A DNA stretch of 37,974 nucleotides from Microcaldota archaeon (GTDB lineage Archaea > Micrarchaeota > Micrarchaeia > Micrarchaeales > CABMGC01): assembly GCA_021803945.1 (NCBI GenBank), contig JAJZKW010000003.1:1-37974 (forward strand). Direction: 5' to 3'. This document shows, piece by piece, positions 7,401-15,948 of this stretch. The translations under genes and the position numbers were made by a program. Each line of letters starts with the position of its first letter. Position 1 is the stretch's first letter. The notes beneath the pieces were generated by a model. That model worked only from the letters and a program-made list of their open reading frames with translations, ran no database searches and was not told the origin of the DNA.

Positions 7401-9923
7401 TGCCTGGTCTATTATGTTTTTCATTATCTGGTCAGGCTGCGTGTTTCCATTCACATTTATTCCATATAGCCCTCCGTTCTGGAAGTAGTCTATTATGTTT
7501 GCTGCTGGCGGGTTTGTGCTTGGGGATCCGCTCCCCGATTCTGATGATGCAGAGCTGTATAGCGCATTGTCGCTGGTGAAATTTAGGGATATAGCTGAAC
7601 TGTATGACAGGGAATTTGCGGTGAATACGGGCATAAGGCCTGAGTTGGGGTTAGCCAGAAATAGCAGACTGCCTGTCGGAGAAGCCGCTATCTCAGGCCA
7701 GTTCGTAGTGCTGCATACTGGAGTTGAAGAGATTGAAGATGAAACTGCAAGATTCGGGCATATCGGCGCTGATTGGTATTCTATGGGGCCGTTTCCTATT
7801 GTGTTGGTTATCTCCATGAGCCAGCCGTAATTGCCAGAGCCTTCGCCTGCAACAATGCTTGTCTGTACCGTTCCGGTTATGAAGACGTCGCCCAGCAAGT
7901 CCGTAGATATGTTAAGGGGCGTGAACTGAGAAAGAGAGACTTCTTTTGGAAGCGCCTGGGAGATCGAAGAGGATATTTGGGATGACTGTGATATGGGGAT
8001 TGTGCTTACAACGTAGACGGAGCGGCCCTGAAGCCCGATTACGTTTTGCCAATAGGTATTCCAGTTGGAATCGAATCCTGATTGGGTGTACGACTGTATT
8101 ACGCTGTTTGGCTGGTATGATGAGGTATTCTCGTATCCGCTTGGTATTACCTTGAGGATGTAGATGTTGTATTGGCTCGGCGCGCCCTGTGCCCCGCTGC
8201 TTCCCAATACGAAGATATAACCCTGGTTTGGCATTGCAGAAATAGAGATTGGAGTTATTTGTATTGGCCCTGAAGAAGATGCACTTGCTCCTATGGAACT
8301 CCAAGGCAGCGCATTTGTGCCGCTATCTGCCACTGGGCAGTTGTCTCCGCTAAATCCTTTAGGCATATATTGGCAGTAGGCGCCTATAACATCTCCGGCT
8401 GAAGGGTCGCCGTAGGTCTGCCAATAACAGAATGTACTTCCTGTAACTGGACCAGGGCAATTTGAAACTCCGAATGGGCTGGACCAATAATTGGTATATG
8501 CGCGGGCCCATGCCATGTCACAGGATGGATTGAACCACCAATTGCTAGATCCAGTGCCGCATGTTGATGGATTGTATCCAGTAAGGACGTCGCCGTTATT
8601 CTGCAATAATCCCGCTGGGCTCTTAGATGGACATGGATTGGCTCCGCCATAGCACGCCCCTGGATGGAAGGAGCTCTCTGCGTATGCAATCGACACTATT
8701 ATTTCTAATTGCGTACCCGAAAATCCCGCTTGTTGCGCGCACGCCGCTACTTGAGAAAAAGTCAATTGAGTTACTTGATCGCCCATATAATTCTGGTTAG
8801 GGCATGATCCTGCTGGACTTCCAGTTGTCTGGCCTGACGCAAGCAGGCCTATGGAGGTCTGCGGCGAGCTTAGATCCGCGCCTATCCCGTTGACTGTGTT
8901 GAAATATGCAAGGTTGCCGTTGTAATTCCCGAAGAAGAATCCCAGCGAGTTTATTGCGAACGGCTCTATCACGTTCTGCGGATTTATGAAGTTCTTGGGG
9001 CTGTATATGTCATACGAAAGGCCTATATTGAACTCGTTAGATGGATCTGGGTTGGTTATGTTCGCATTGTATACGAGATACGGAAGGAGGCCTATGTTTG
9101 TAGTATGGCTCCCTGCATCCAGAAACGGGAGATTGGAGTTTGCCATGCCCTCAAGCGTGGCTTTCGAGTTCAAGGTATATGTGTACTGGCAGGTATTGCC
9201 GTTTGAGGTGGAGAGATAAGTGTCTGACTGCGTCGCTGTGGAGGTGAGAGGGTGCGCGCTGTTCTGCTGGTTCAGGTATGAAAGGTCCGCATATCGCGCA
9301 TACCAAGTCCAGAGGCCCTGCTGCCCCTGAGGCTGAATCGGATTGAAGATGTATGAGTGCGTGCCGAACGCCGATGATATGAAATTTCCGCTTTGTGTAA
9401 CCACCTCCGGTGAGTATCCGAGGTTTATTATCTTGAGTGATACGGCATTGGAAAAGAAGAGCTCAGGCTGGGACAATGATACTGTAGGAAGCGAGGATCC
9501 AGGGCTCTGCAGGTAGTTTACAAAGGTGGCAGTGACGCTGAACGACGATCTGCTTGAGCCTGCCTGGCATAGGTTGCCTGCAATCTTCCAGAACCCGTAA
9601 TCTGCGGATGGAAGGAAAAGGAGCTGGCTCCAGCTTGATTCTGGCGTAGGGAACTGGGGGCATGTAAGCATGTAGATGGAGCTCTGCGCGTTCGAGTTGT
9701 ATACGGCGTTGGCAGGCGATGTTGGATATGCCTTCTGCCCGGACTGCGTTATCGGAGCGACTTCGGGCGGGTTTGAGTACGGCACGCTTACAGTCATGGA
9801 TGCCGGCTGAGAAGTTGAAGATGAAGGTATCTGGGAAGATGACTGTGGACTCGCAACGGACGACGCCAGGGAGGCTGCAACGAGTACTGAGAACATCAAT
9901 AACATTGCATAGTACTTGCGCAT
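4443..9923 (-). CDS. Giant membrane-anchored surface protein with a lysozyme-like domain
   Basis: A 1826-aa protein with an N-terminal signal peptide (MRKYYAMLLMFSVLVAAS, probable cleavage near residue 25). Most of the chain is extracellular, rich in Ser, Asn, Gln, Tyr, Pro and paired Cys, with many N-x-S/T sequons. A C-terminal membrane helix (about 1782-1804) precedes a 22-residue Arg/Lys tail. Residues about 382-522 resemble soluble lytic transglycosylase/lysozyme domains: FSQVAACAQQAGFSG, then IAYAESSFHPGA with candidate catalytic Glu416, SPAGLLQ, and a C-terminal part with CDMAWARAYTNYW and CYWQTYGDPSAG. The rest is not recognised. Its neighbour is aglB, and the sequons make it a plausible N-glycosylation substrate. 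A host or neighbour contact role is inference. Confidence 0.85.
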   Translation of the reverse strand: MRKYYAMLLMFSVLVAASLASSVASPQSSSQIPSSSTSQPASMTVSVPYSNPPEVAPITQSGQKAYPTSPANAVYNSNAQSSIYMLTCPQFPTPESSWSQLLFLPSADYGFWKIAGNLCQAGSSRSSFSVTATFVNYLQSPGSSLPTVSLSQPELFFSNAVSLKIINLGYSPEVVTQSGNFISSAFGTHSYIFNPIQPQGQQGLWTWYARYADLSYLNQQNSAHPLTSTATQSDTYLSTSNGNTCQYTYTLNSKATLEGMANSNLPFLDAGSHTTNIGLLPYLVYNANITNPDPSNEFNIGLSYDIYSPKNFINPQNVIEPFAINSLGFFFGNYNGNLAYFNTVNGIGADLSSPQTSIGLLASGQTTGSPAGSCPNQNYMGDQVTQLTFSQVAACAQQAGFSGTQLEIIVSIAYAESSFHPGACYGGANPCPSKSPAGLLQNNGDVLTGYNPSTCGTGSSNWWFNPSCDMAWARAYTNYWSSPFGVSNCPGPVTGSTFCYWQTYGDPSAGDVIGAYCQYMPKGFSGDNCPVADSGTNALPWSSIGASASSSGPIQITPISISAMPNQGYIFVLGSSGAQGAPSQYNIYILKVIPSGYENTSSYQPNSVIQSYTQSGFDSNWNTYWQNVIGLQGRSVYVVSTIPISQSSQISSSISQALPKEVSLSQFTPLNISTDLLGDVFITGTVQTSIVAGEGSGNYGWLMEITNTIGNGPIEYQSAPICPNLAVSSSISSTPVCSTTNWPEIAASPTGSLLFLANPNSGLMPVFTANSLSYSSAISLNFTSDNALYSSASSESGSGSPSTNPPAANIIDYFQNGGLYGINVNGNTQPDQIMKNIIDQAASDARNYEESSSLSPFNCPQVFHGAASSCTLNKNTPANTVQDQLDKAEWPGLGYNTNYHHPLSIQDVNGYIYVLDYWSGIAGQLGTSGLFGTATPVGGIKFGILMLRIINSSGVDVPIQPTYYNDLWYTSNGNTQLNKYTQSSGLLYPPFGWVISANVSSNEFQSSQTPQPGETLNLCGGNPSPPPGSSPCFQPGPDYKGSYLPIGPELSTESCTFLIDCRISHIIGASMSVGFNNRVNILIPNKAVYNLVVAPSKFEQQAVYTKAPSADANINYDELIFVNFNPQNYTSQIGGTNLLPFTPNVDYICYTSSTLNDVANGGKCSYDQNVASLSQPTYTVSNPFQYDENIGGIKTLTIGAIYSSVFSGGSGSGQAEPNINLQEPNPGLSAQASGIGKLDINNLNQNSNPLQYSAATSLNSIISGYALMPFSFTYKTNIWVSNIQPVSNPQQPPNTCPSSPPAALAKLETPVAVSNTIYNYTTSPLTNSNPQKAQVESSDTYAESSIYAESGTSAQPFYQANLSSIVLPAEIVYNLLTNRALGYVYVNSTVNAVTNNQEIINATSQLSFNAVSYSQGSTPVYQLISSSPLNPACYGPSCAAPLADANRISPIKNRFLLAATKSMVVSLFNFYKLPVNNYNLMLTMNGIYSQSGKVYGYHRLVYVFNDNFNNLIYMPIDGDIANWTHMTLEVTPNVNGINVNQTQLSINGTLSWAPRTSTSAVPLKGGYVYLYYDANLDTIGYNAVTDPLAAENCVFGNSPNPSSCQLANPVYNGLQGPTYTSANIVTYSPSFNGLGACSPPPNSLLTPENKIYTFCNIYSGGGLPSACPALPSGNTQYCSVIYPQNGTGICTSQLGLIGIYKTDSNGYFGANIVACGAGSAQILASYYGTPGPEPILAHQAPLSESANPSYPNSGSISFNALNYSWIPASSSQSVIIGSLSLAIGQVGLPAIIALGAIIILYGLMRDSRYLRNRKARLASRRRKDKK

Positions 9924-9964
9924 TCCGAGCCCCGATAATTATTACTTAGTATACGATGTAAAGT

Positions 9965-9980
9965 CTTATATTTATATTTA
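9965..9980 (-). promoter_or_regulatory. TATA region of the giant surface protein
   Basis: On the minus strand TTAAATATAAATATAA lies 42-57 nt before the ATG, inside the 128-nt spacer from aglB. It indicates the gene has its own promoter rather than depending on read-through from aglB. Confidence 0.55.
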
Positions 9981-10051
9981 ATGAGGGGCTGGACGGTTAA
10001 TGCCTTCAGGATTCGTTTTGGCACGAGGTATGCGCAGTGCCAATGGCATGC

Positions 10052-12700
10052 TCAACCGGTAGTGTTGTATATTATCTTGAAGATCTTGGTGTCAGAGTTT
10101 GCGAAGACCAGGCTAAGCCTTGCCTTGCTGTTGTCCCATGGGCAGGAGGCAGCGTTGCACATGAAGAGGAACTTGAGCATGTTGCTGTTGGCTATTCCAG
10201 GACCGAAGATGAATGCGCCTGTAAGGTTGATGAAGAACCCCCCGGGCCTTGGTATGCTTGAGTACTGGAGAAGGAGCAGATCACCGTTTGTCCTGTTGAA
10301 GTGTGCCTGCTGGTTTATCTGGCTGTAATTGTCGCTGTTCTGGTCCAGGAACCCAACATATGCAAAAGGTATTGACTGCGAGGGAGTGGCCTGCAGGTAG
10401 GCAAGTATCTGGTTGGCAGAATTGGAGGCGTTGGAATACCCTATGTTGACCACAGCATACGGATATGCGACAGAGCTGTTTACCTTAAGTACGAGCTGCT
10501 TCTCGGTGGCGTTTGGAGCGGATTCTGAGAATGACGTCAGCGGAGCGTATCCGAAAAGTGAGACGTTCTTTGTTATGTGGGCTTCGGTGTATATCCCCTG
10601 CGTCTCTATCATCCATGCGTTCCTTACAACGAGGTAGTTCGGGCTGCCGGTAAGTACGGGGTTTGTTAGGAACTGCGGGTCTGGGGAGCTGTTTAGGAGC
10701 CATGCGGCAAACGGGTCTGCCTTTGTGCTGTTCTGCGACCCAACGCTGTCTGTAACGCTTGTCCTGTTCGCTACGGCCTCAACCACCGATCCGTCCGGCC
10801 ACAATGTGAGGACAACGCTGTTGGATGGGGAATTTGACTTCAGCCACTGCATCGCGGCTATGAACTGGGGATTGATGCTGTCTGCCTGGACTAGCGATGA
10901 GGAGTACAGAGTGCCGTAATAGAGCAGGGAGAATAGGAGATATAGCAATACTGTTGCTGACAGCAGTATGACAACCGTGCTGTAGTCTCTTAAAAATTCC
11001 CTCATAAGCAACCACTCCAGAAGACTAAAGATTGCTGTGAGCAACAAGGTGATCAAGAGAAGCATGCCTGAACTTCCTGAAAATCCTGTTACCATCTCTT
11101 TGCTTATAAATATAAAAATGACCAAAAATGCAAAGAAGACTGCTGATCTATTCCTCCCTCTGGAAATGATAATATATGAAAAACACGCAAGCATCAGAGC
11201 AGAAACTATGGAAATGATTATCCCACCATATCCAAACATTAGCCCAAACATTAGCCCTCCAAGCCCGAAGGCAATACTGGAAAGTAATATCAAGAGATGG
11301 CGGGGTTTTTTATCTGTGACGTGTTTGGCTGCAAGTATTAGCCAGTATATCGTGTATGCGCTCATTATGGCCAAGGGTATCGAGAAGAGCGCGTTGAACC
11401 TTATGATGTGCATCTGGAGGTATCCTGTAACTATGAAGAAGGCCATTATTGCCAACATTGGAACAGCGACATCGAATTTCAATGCGGGCTTTCCACTCAG
11501 GAATCCTGGCCCGGAGTCATAGACATGCATGAACAAGTATGGTATGAACAGGAGGATGAGCGTGATCACCCCTATGACGCCGTAGAACGACAGCCATATG
11601 CCCTGCAGGTTGAAGTACAGGGTGAGGGACATGAAAAGGGTGGGGAGGGACGTGAACAGGTTGATCCCGAAGCTTGTGAACAGGAACTGGAAATTCGGAG
11701 GCTGTAGCTCCTGTATGGTTGACCCGAAAGACCCTGCTGCGCTGACGAATCCATTGCCTACGAATACGTTGTATATGAGGGTTGGCTCTGCCATGGCGAA
11801 GAGCGCAAGCCCTGCTACGACAACCGACAGCATTATGCCGGCCCTGTAGGCAGTTGTCCTGGTCAGGTCAGGCATCCTTGAAGATGCGAAGTTGACAAAG
11901 AGCCAGAGCACTGCAATGCTGAAGAGCAGTGGCAGGAAATATGAGAGACTCATGAGCTGCTGCACTGTTATTGTGCCAACTGCATGGGCGACTGAGACTA
12001 CTGCGAACCATGATAGCATAGAGACGAGAAGGTACTTGCTGTCGTCCATCATCTTCTCCTTCCTGAATATGAATGCGAATGACATTATGAATGCTGTAGT
12101 GAGAACAAAGACTACGAATCCGAACGGCCCTCCGTTCCATACGAGGTTGCAGAGGGATACCGCAACTCCTGCGGCGAGCGCGACGGCAAGCTTCCTGTTC
12201 CTGCCATCCTGCCTGAAGACCTCGATTAGGAGTATGAGGGCAATTAGGAGGAAGAGAGGCGCGAAGCTGTCTCCCCTGTATATCAGCGCGCTGGTCCTCG
12301 CCGCATTGCCCATGCTCAGAGCTATGAATAGGATCACCAGGACACCGAAGAGCTTGTCCTTGCTCACGTACCTTGAGAGTATGTATGCAAAGAGCATGTC
12401 AAGGAGGGCGTATGCGACAGGTATGAGCCTCATGACGGTGTAGAAGCTCACCCCGAAGTAACGTAGTATGGCGTACGGAAGCAGCGTGACCCAGTATATC
12501 CCGTGCGCCTCTCCTGTCGGGGCGCTGTGGGGCCATCCGGAAATGCTGAGATAAGGAGGCACGTGGAACCCGTCGTTCACGGCAGCGCGGACCACTGCGA
12601 AGTGATAGAAGCCGTCAGGCTCGTAGAAGCCGTAGTACTTGAGCATTGCAATCCTGAAATGCACTGCAAGGACTACGCCCAGTATTGCAAATATCACCAA
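10052..12700 (-). CDS. aglB: Oligosaccharyltransferase, STT3/AglB family
   Basis: An 882-aa membrane enzyme that transfers a lipid-linked glycan to Asn in N-x-S/T sequons outside the membrane. It has about 13 hydrophobic segments in the first 600 residues and a soluble C-terminal domain. The first external loop carries the metal-binding acidic motif (YEPDGFYHF). The C-terminal signature aligns with VVLSWWDYGYW but reads VVLTLWPDGSVVE (W634, D636, G637), a divergent WWDYG. The start is uncertain: TTG at 12700 leaves almost no residues before the first helix, while the frame stays open to a TAA at about 12764. CTG at 12739 would add 13 residues. No ATG or GTG precedes. Confidence 0.88.
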   Translation of the reverse strand: MVIFAILGVVLAVHFRIAMLKYYGFYEPDGFYHFAVVRAAVNDGFHVPPYLSISGWPHSAPTGEAHGIYWVTLLPYAILRYFGVSFYTVMRLIPVAYALLDMLFAYILSRYVSKDKLFGVLVILFIALSMGNAARTSALIYRGDSFAPLFLLIALILLIEVFRQDGRNRKLAVALAAGVAVSLCNLVWNGGPFGFVVFVLTTAFIMSFAFIFRKEKMMDDSKYLLVSMLSWFAVVSVAHAVGTITVQQLMSLSYFLPLLFSIAVLWLFVNFASSRMPDLTRTTAYRAGIMLSVVVAGLALFAMAEPTLIYNVFVGNGFVSAAGSFGSTIQELQPPNFQFLFTSFGINLFTSLPTLFMSLTLYFNLQGIWLSFYGVIGVITLILLFIPYLFMHVYDSGPGFLSGKPALKFDVAVPMLAIMAFFIVTGYLQMHIIRFNALFSIPLAIMSAYTIYWLILAAKHVTDKKPRHLLILLSSIAFGLGGLMFGLMFGYGGIIISIVSALMLACFSYIIISRGRNRSAVFFAFLVIFIFISKEMVTGFSGSSGMLLLITLLLTAIFSLLEWLLMREFLRDYSTVVILLSATVLLYLLFSLLYYGTLYSSSLVQADSINPQFIAAMQWLKSNSPSNSVVLTLWPDGSVVEAVANRTSVTDSVGSQNSTKADPFAAWLLNSSPDPQFLTNPVLTGSPNYLVVRNAWMIETQGIYTEAHITKNVSLFGYAPLTSFSESAPNATEKQLVLKVNSSVAYPYAVVNIGYSNASNSANQILAYLQATPSQSIPFAYVGFLDQNSDNYSQINQQAHFNRTNGDLLLLQYSSIPRPGGFFINLTGAFIFGPGIANSNMLKFLFMCNAASCPWDNSKARLSLVFANSDTKIFKIIYNTTG

Positions 12701-12766
12701 TGCAAGATTGTTATATGTGAATATGGATTTTTTATCCAGAGAACCAACTACTGAAAAAAATTACAG

Positions 12767-12776
12767 TTTTTATATG
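12767..12776 (-). promoter_or_regulatory. TATA box of aglB
   Basis: On the minus strand CATATAAAAA lies in the gap after trmI. It predicts a start near 12745, only a few bases before CTG 12739 and 45 before TTG 12700. Confidence 0.5.
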
Positions 12777-12787
12777 AACAACAAGGT

Positions 12788-13369
12788 TTAAATTGATTGG
12801 GATTTCTCCTTCCTTGCGAATACAAGATATGCAGTATGCCATAGGCCCGTGTTCGTCGGCCTTGTGCCCTCCTTGCGCACCAGTATGTCCCTGACTATGA
12901 CCTCCACTGTGTATATGTCTGCGAAACCTAGCCTTGACAGCCTTTCCACGAACTTCTTCGCCTGCTCCGTATGCGGCAGGTACCCTGCCACTGCACCGCC
13001 AGGCTTCAGGGCCTTCTTTGCGCTGGCGAGGGCCTTCTCAGATGACGGAAGGTCGAGGACAACGAGGTCGACATCCCTCTGGGATATGCCCTTTGTGACG
13101 TCCCTGTTCACGAACTCGATGTTGTCAAGCCCCAAAGACTCCATGTTCCTCTCGGCTATGGTTATGAAGTCCTGCCTTATGTCGTAGCTGTATACCTTCT
13201 TGCACAGCCGGGCCAGGCTCACTGCCAGCCATCCGCTCCCGGTTCCTGCATCTACGCATACGCTGTTCCTGTCCATCTCCGAGTACGCGATTATTATCCC
13301 TATGTCCTTTGGCAGTATCACCTGCGGCCCCCTCCTGAGCTTTCGGTACATACTCGGGTATATGAACAT
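12788..13369 (-). CDS. trmI: tRNA (adenine-N1) methyltransferase-like, short form
   Basis: A 193-aa class I SAM-dependent methyltransferase resembling TrmI, which makes m1A57/58 in tRNA. It has RGPQVILPKDIGIII before the fold, the SAM loop VDAGTGSGWLAVSLA, motif IV VLDLPSS, and a C-terminal RPTNTGLWHTAYLVFARK that corresponds to the TrmI end. Archaeal TrmI is usually about 250 aa with an N-terminal beta domain; that domain is missing here. ATG directly abuts the topA stop codon (0 nt), so it is co-translated with topA. Another tRNA or protein methyltransferase of the same subfamily is possible. Confidence 0.78.
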   Translation of the reverse strand: MFIYPSMYRKLRRGPQVILPKDIGIIIAYSEMDRNSVCVDAGTGSGWLAVSLARLCKKVYSYDIRQDFITIAERNMESLGLDNIEFVNRDVTKGISQRDVDLVVLDLPSSEKALASAKKALKPGGAVAGYLPHTEQAKKFVERLSRLGFADIYTVEVIVRDILVRKEGTRPTNTGLWHTAYLVFARKEKSQSI

Positions 13370-15640
13370 CTACTCCGCCTCGCTGGCTTTGCCTTTTGCC
13401 TTCGTCTGAGCCGCTTTTTTCTTAGGCTTCATTTTTGAATCTGAGCCTTTGGTCCTTGCTGCCTTCTGCGGCCTCTTTTTGATTGGATTCGGATTTGCCT
13501 TTACTGCCTCGGCCTCTGGCGCAGGTGAAGGCGATGCGACGGCACTGATGGCTGGTTTGGCTGCGCCTGATCCAAGCTGCGTACCTGTCCTAACTTGCGG
13601 AGCCTTCGCCCAATCCTTCTTCGTCTCGCAGTTCGGATCCAGATCCATGTCGAAGGGTCGCTTGCCCCTCCTGAAGACCTTTATCTTCGGGGTGTGGCAT
13701 AGCTCGCAGACCTTCCCTGTGGCGACTATCTTCGCGTTCTGCGGCACTGAGTATGTGTTTGTGCAGTTCGGGTAGCCGGTGCAGCCTATGAAGTTCTTTC
13801 CTGCTGCAGATCTCCTGAGTATCAGGCTTCCAGTACCGCACTTGCTGCACGGGCCTATCAGGCTAGAGTTCTCGCTCTCCTTGAGCCCCTTTATCAGCTC
13901 GTCGCCTATCTGGCTCTCCCTGAGCTTGAACTTGCCTATCAGCCTTGTTATTATCTCCTTGCCTTCGTCTATGACCTCTGACTTTGTCGCCTGGCCCTTC
14001 TGGATCTTCTCCATGTCCAGCTCGAGCTTCCTTGTCAGGTCCTCGTCCAGTATCTCTGGGCAGTACGCAGACAGCGCATTGTATATGCTCAGCCCGAACT
14101 CCGTGACCTCTATGCTCGAGCCCTTTATGTAGTCCCTCCTGAACAGCGTGTCTATTACCTCTGCCCTGGTGGCCTTTGTCCCAAGCTCCTTTCCCTCTAG
14201 GACCGAGATGATGCCTGCCTTGGTGTACCTCTTAGGAGGCAGCGTCTTAAGGCCCTTCATGTCTACTTTCTCCGGCTTTATCTCCTCTCCCGCAGTGAAT
14301 TCTGATATCTGCGATTCCCTTAGCGTGTAGTATTTGTATAGCCCCATCCATCCCATTGACGTTATCTTCTCCCCGCTCGCCCTGTACTCCTCTCCGCCGA
14401 CGTCTATGACCACCCTCTTCACCGCGCTCTTTGCATAATACCAGAAGCACGCGAGGAATCTCCGTGCTATAAGGTCGTATATCTTTGATTCCTCGTCGCT
14501 CATCTTCTTTGGCTCCTCGCCTGTAGGGTAGACTGCCGGGTGCGCTTCGTCTTCCTTCGCGCCTTCCGCAGGCCTGAACCTTGACTCCTTTATGAGTTTC
14601 GATGCCATCTCGGCGTATTCTGGTATCTTGGACATGGCTGTTATCACTCTTGGAAGGTTCAGCGCTGGAGGCAGCTTCTGCGATGATGTCCTTGGATATG
14701 ATATGTAGGAGCGCTCGTACAGCGACTGCGCTATAGCAAGCGTCTTTGACGGGTCGATGTGGAATACCCTGCTCGCCTCTATCTGGAGCGATGTCAGGTC
14801 GAACGGGGGGAACGGCCTGATGCTCCTCTCGTCCGAGTCTACAGATTTCACCTTTATCGCGCTTGACTTGGCCTTCTTGAACTGCTCCTCTGCCTTCTCC
14901 TTATCGAAAATCTCCTTGGCCTCGAAGCTTGAGCCCTTCGAGCCTATGATTATCTTCCAGTACGGCTTTGACACAAAGTTCTTGATCTCTGCCTCGCGCT
15001 TTGCGAGTATTGCAAGTGCAGGCCCCTGCACCCTCCCTGCGCTCAGGGTCTTCCTTATTCCCTTGGCAGCTATGGCAGCCATAAGCGCCCTGCTCATATT
15101 TATCCCCCACATCCAGTCCAGCCTGTGCCTCGCCTCGCCAGCGTCGAAGTTCAGGCTGTCGAACGCATTCATGTTTGCATACGACTCCCTCAGGTCAGAG
15201 TCTGTGGTGGTAGAGAACCTCATCCTCCTGAAGTTGCCGGCCCCCAGTTCTGAGTTCACATTCTTGTTGACTATATGCTTGAGTATGTTTGTGCCTATCA
15301 CTGTGCCTTCTATGTCGTAGTCGCAGGCGTTTATGAAGAACGTGCACTGCTTCCCTACAACTTCTATCACATCGAGGTATTTCTTGGTGAAGTACGCTCC
15401 GGTGCTGACCTTGTACGACGGCACCCACTGTATATCGAATATAGGGACCTTGTTCGGGCCTACCTGCGAGAGGGTGAAGAGGTGGCCTACAGCCGATACT
15501 ATGAATATCTGGTCCTGGCCGTTCGATGCTATGAAGTACCTCACTCCGTTTATGCTCTCCGTCCTTGGGCGCGAATCCCCTAGGGCCATGGCTATCCTTA
15601 CGGCTACACTGGGCTTCTCGGCCACTATCAACTTGTTCAT
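13370..15640 (-). CDS. topA: DNA topoisomerase I (type IA)
   Basis: A 756-aa type IA topoisomerase that relaxes negative supercoils by a 5'-phosphotyrosyl intermediate. The TOPRIM domain begins IVAEKPSVAVRIA (Glu8), with the acidic triad D107-Y-D109-I-E111. The catalytic tyrosine is Tyr315 in SYPRTSSQ. Two C-terminal zinc ribbons follow: CSKCG...GYPNC, and CELCH...DLDPNC, the second lacking one usual Cys. The last 70 residues are a Lys/Ala/Pro-rich basic tail. It lies 11 nt after a small membrane protein gene and abuts trmI. The lack of a helicase domain rules out reverse gyrase. Confidence 0.93.
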   Translation of the reverse strand: MNKLIVAEKPSVAVRIAMALGDSRPRTESINGVRYFIASNGQDQIFIVSAVGHLFTLSQVGPNKVPIFDIQWVPSYKVSTGAYFTKKYLDVIEVVGKQCTFFINACDYDIEGTVIGTNILKHIVNKNVNSELGAGNFRRMRFSTTTDSDLRESYANMNAFDSLNFDAGEARHRLDWMWGINMSRALMAAIAAKGIRKTLSAGRVQGPALAILAKREAEIKNFVSKPYWKIIIGSKGSSFEAKEIFDKEKAEEQFKKAKSSAIKVKSVDSDERSIRPFPPFDLTSLQIEASRVFHIDPSKTLAIAQSLYERSYISYPRTSSQKLPPALNLPRVITAMSKIPEYAEMASKLIKESRFRPAEGAKEDEAHPAVYPTGEEPKKMSDEESKIYDLIARRFLACFWYYAKSAVKRVVIDVGGEEYRASGEKITSMGWMGLYKYYTLRESQISEFTAGEEIKPEKVDMKGLKTLPPKRYTKAGIISVLEGKELGTKATRAEVIDTLFRRDYIKGSSIEVTEFGLSIYNALSAYCPEILDEDLTRKLELDMEKIQKGQATKSEVIDEGKEIITRLIGKFKLRESQIGDELIKGLKESENSSLIGPCSKCGTGSLILRRSAAGKNFIGCTGYPNCTNTYSVPQNAKIVATGKVCELCHTPKIKVFRRGKRPFDMDLDPNCETKKDWAKAPQVRTGTQLGSGAAKPAISAVASPSPAPEAEAVKANPNPIKKRPQKAARTKGSDSKMKPKKKAAQTKAKGKASEAE

Positions 15641-15651
15641 CGCGTGACGCC

Positions 15652-15864
15652 TTATCTTCCCTTCCTGCGCTCTGGCTTCTGAGCCTTTCCTTCGTTGGAT
15701 AAACTGCGGGATAGGTAGAATCCGAGGGCTATGGCCAGTATCGCGAAGAAGTAGAATGCGATCTGGCTTATGTTCAGTATGAATGTCATTACTGCCAGTA
15801 TGCTGAATAGCACCACACCTATTGAAACCAGGAAGAGCCTATGGTCATCAGGTTTGTCTTGCAT
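15652..15864 (-). CDS. Small two-helix membrane protein
   Basis: A 70-aa protein with a polar N-terminus (MQDKPDDHR), two predicted membrane helices (about 10-30 and 34-52) and a basic C-terminal tail ending RRKGR. No family is recognised. It heads the leftward operon with topA and trmI (11 nt to topA). A TATA-like CTATATTAAC lies about 30 nt upstream. The positive tail is probably cytoplasmic. Confidence 0.65.
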   Translation of the reverse strand: MQDKPDDHRLFLVSIGVVLFSILAVMTFILNISQIAFYFFAILAIALGFYLSRSLSNEGKAQKPERRKGR

Positions 15865-15892
15865 TTAATCCACACTTATCTGAAAATTGAAA

Positions 15893-15902
15893 GTTAATAT
15901 AG
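15893..15902 (-). promoter_or_regulatory. TATA box of the membrane protein-topA-trmI operon
   Basis: Minus-strand CTATATTAAC, about 30 nt before the ATG at 15864; predicts a short or absent leader. Confidence 0.45.
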
Positions 15903-15939
15903 TTATACTATGCCCTGCAGCCGGGTTGAATTGAAACCA

Positions 15940-15948
15940 TTATATAGC
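15940..15948 (+). promoter_or_regulatory. TATA box of the transporter pair
   Basis: ttatatagc lies 22-30 bp before the ATG at 15970. It places the transcription start almost at that ATG. It decides against a start at the upstream ATG 15910, which would lie before the promoter. Confidence 0.55.
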
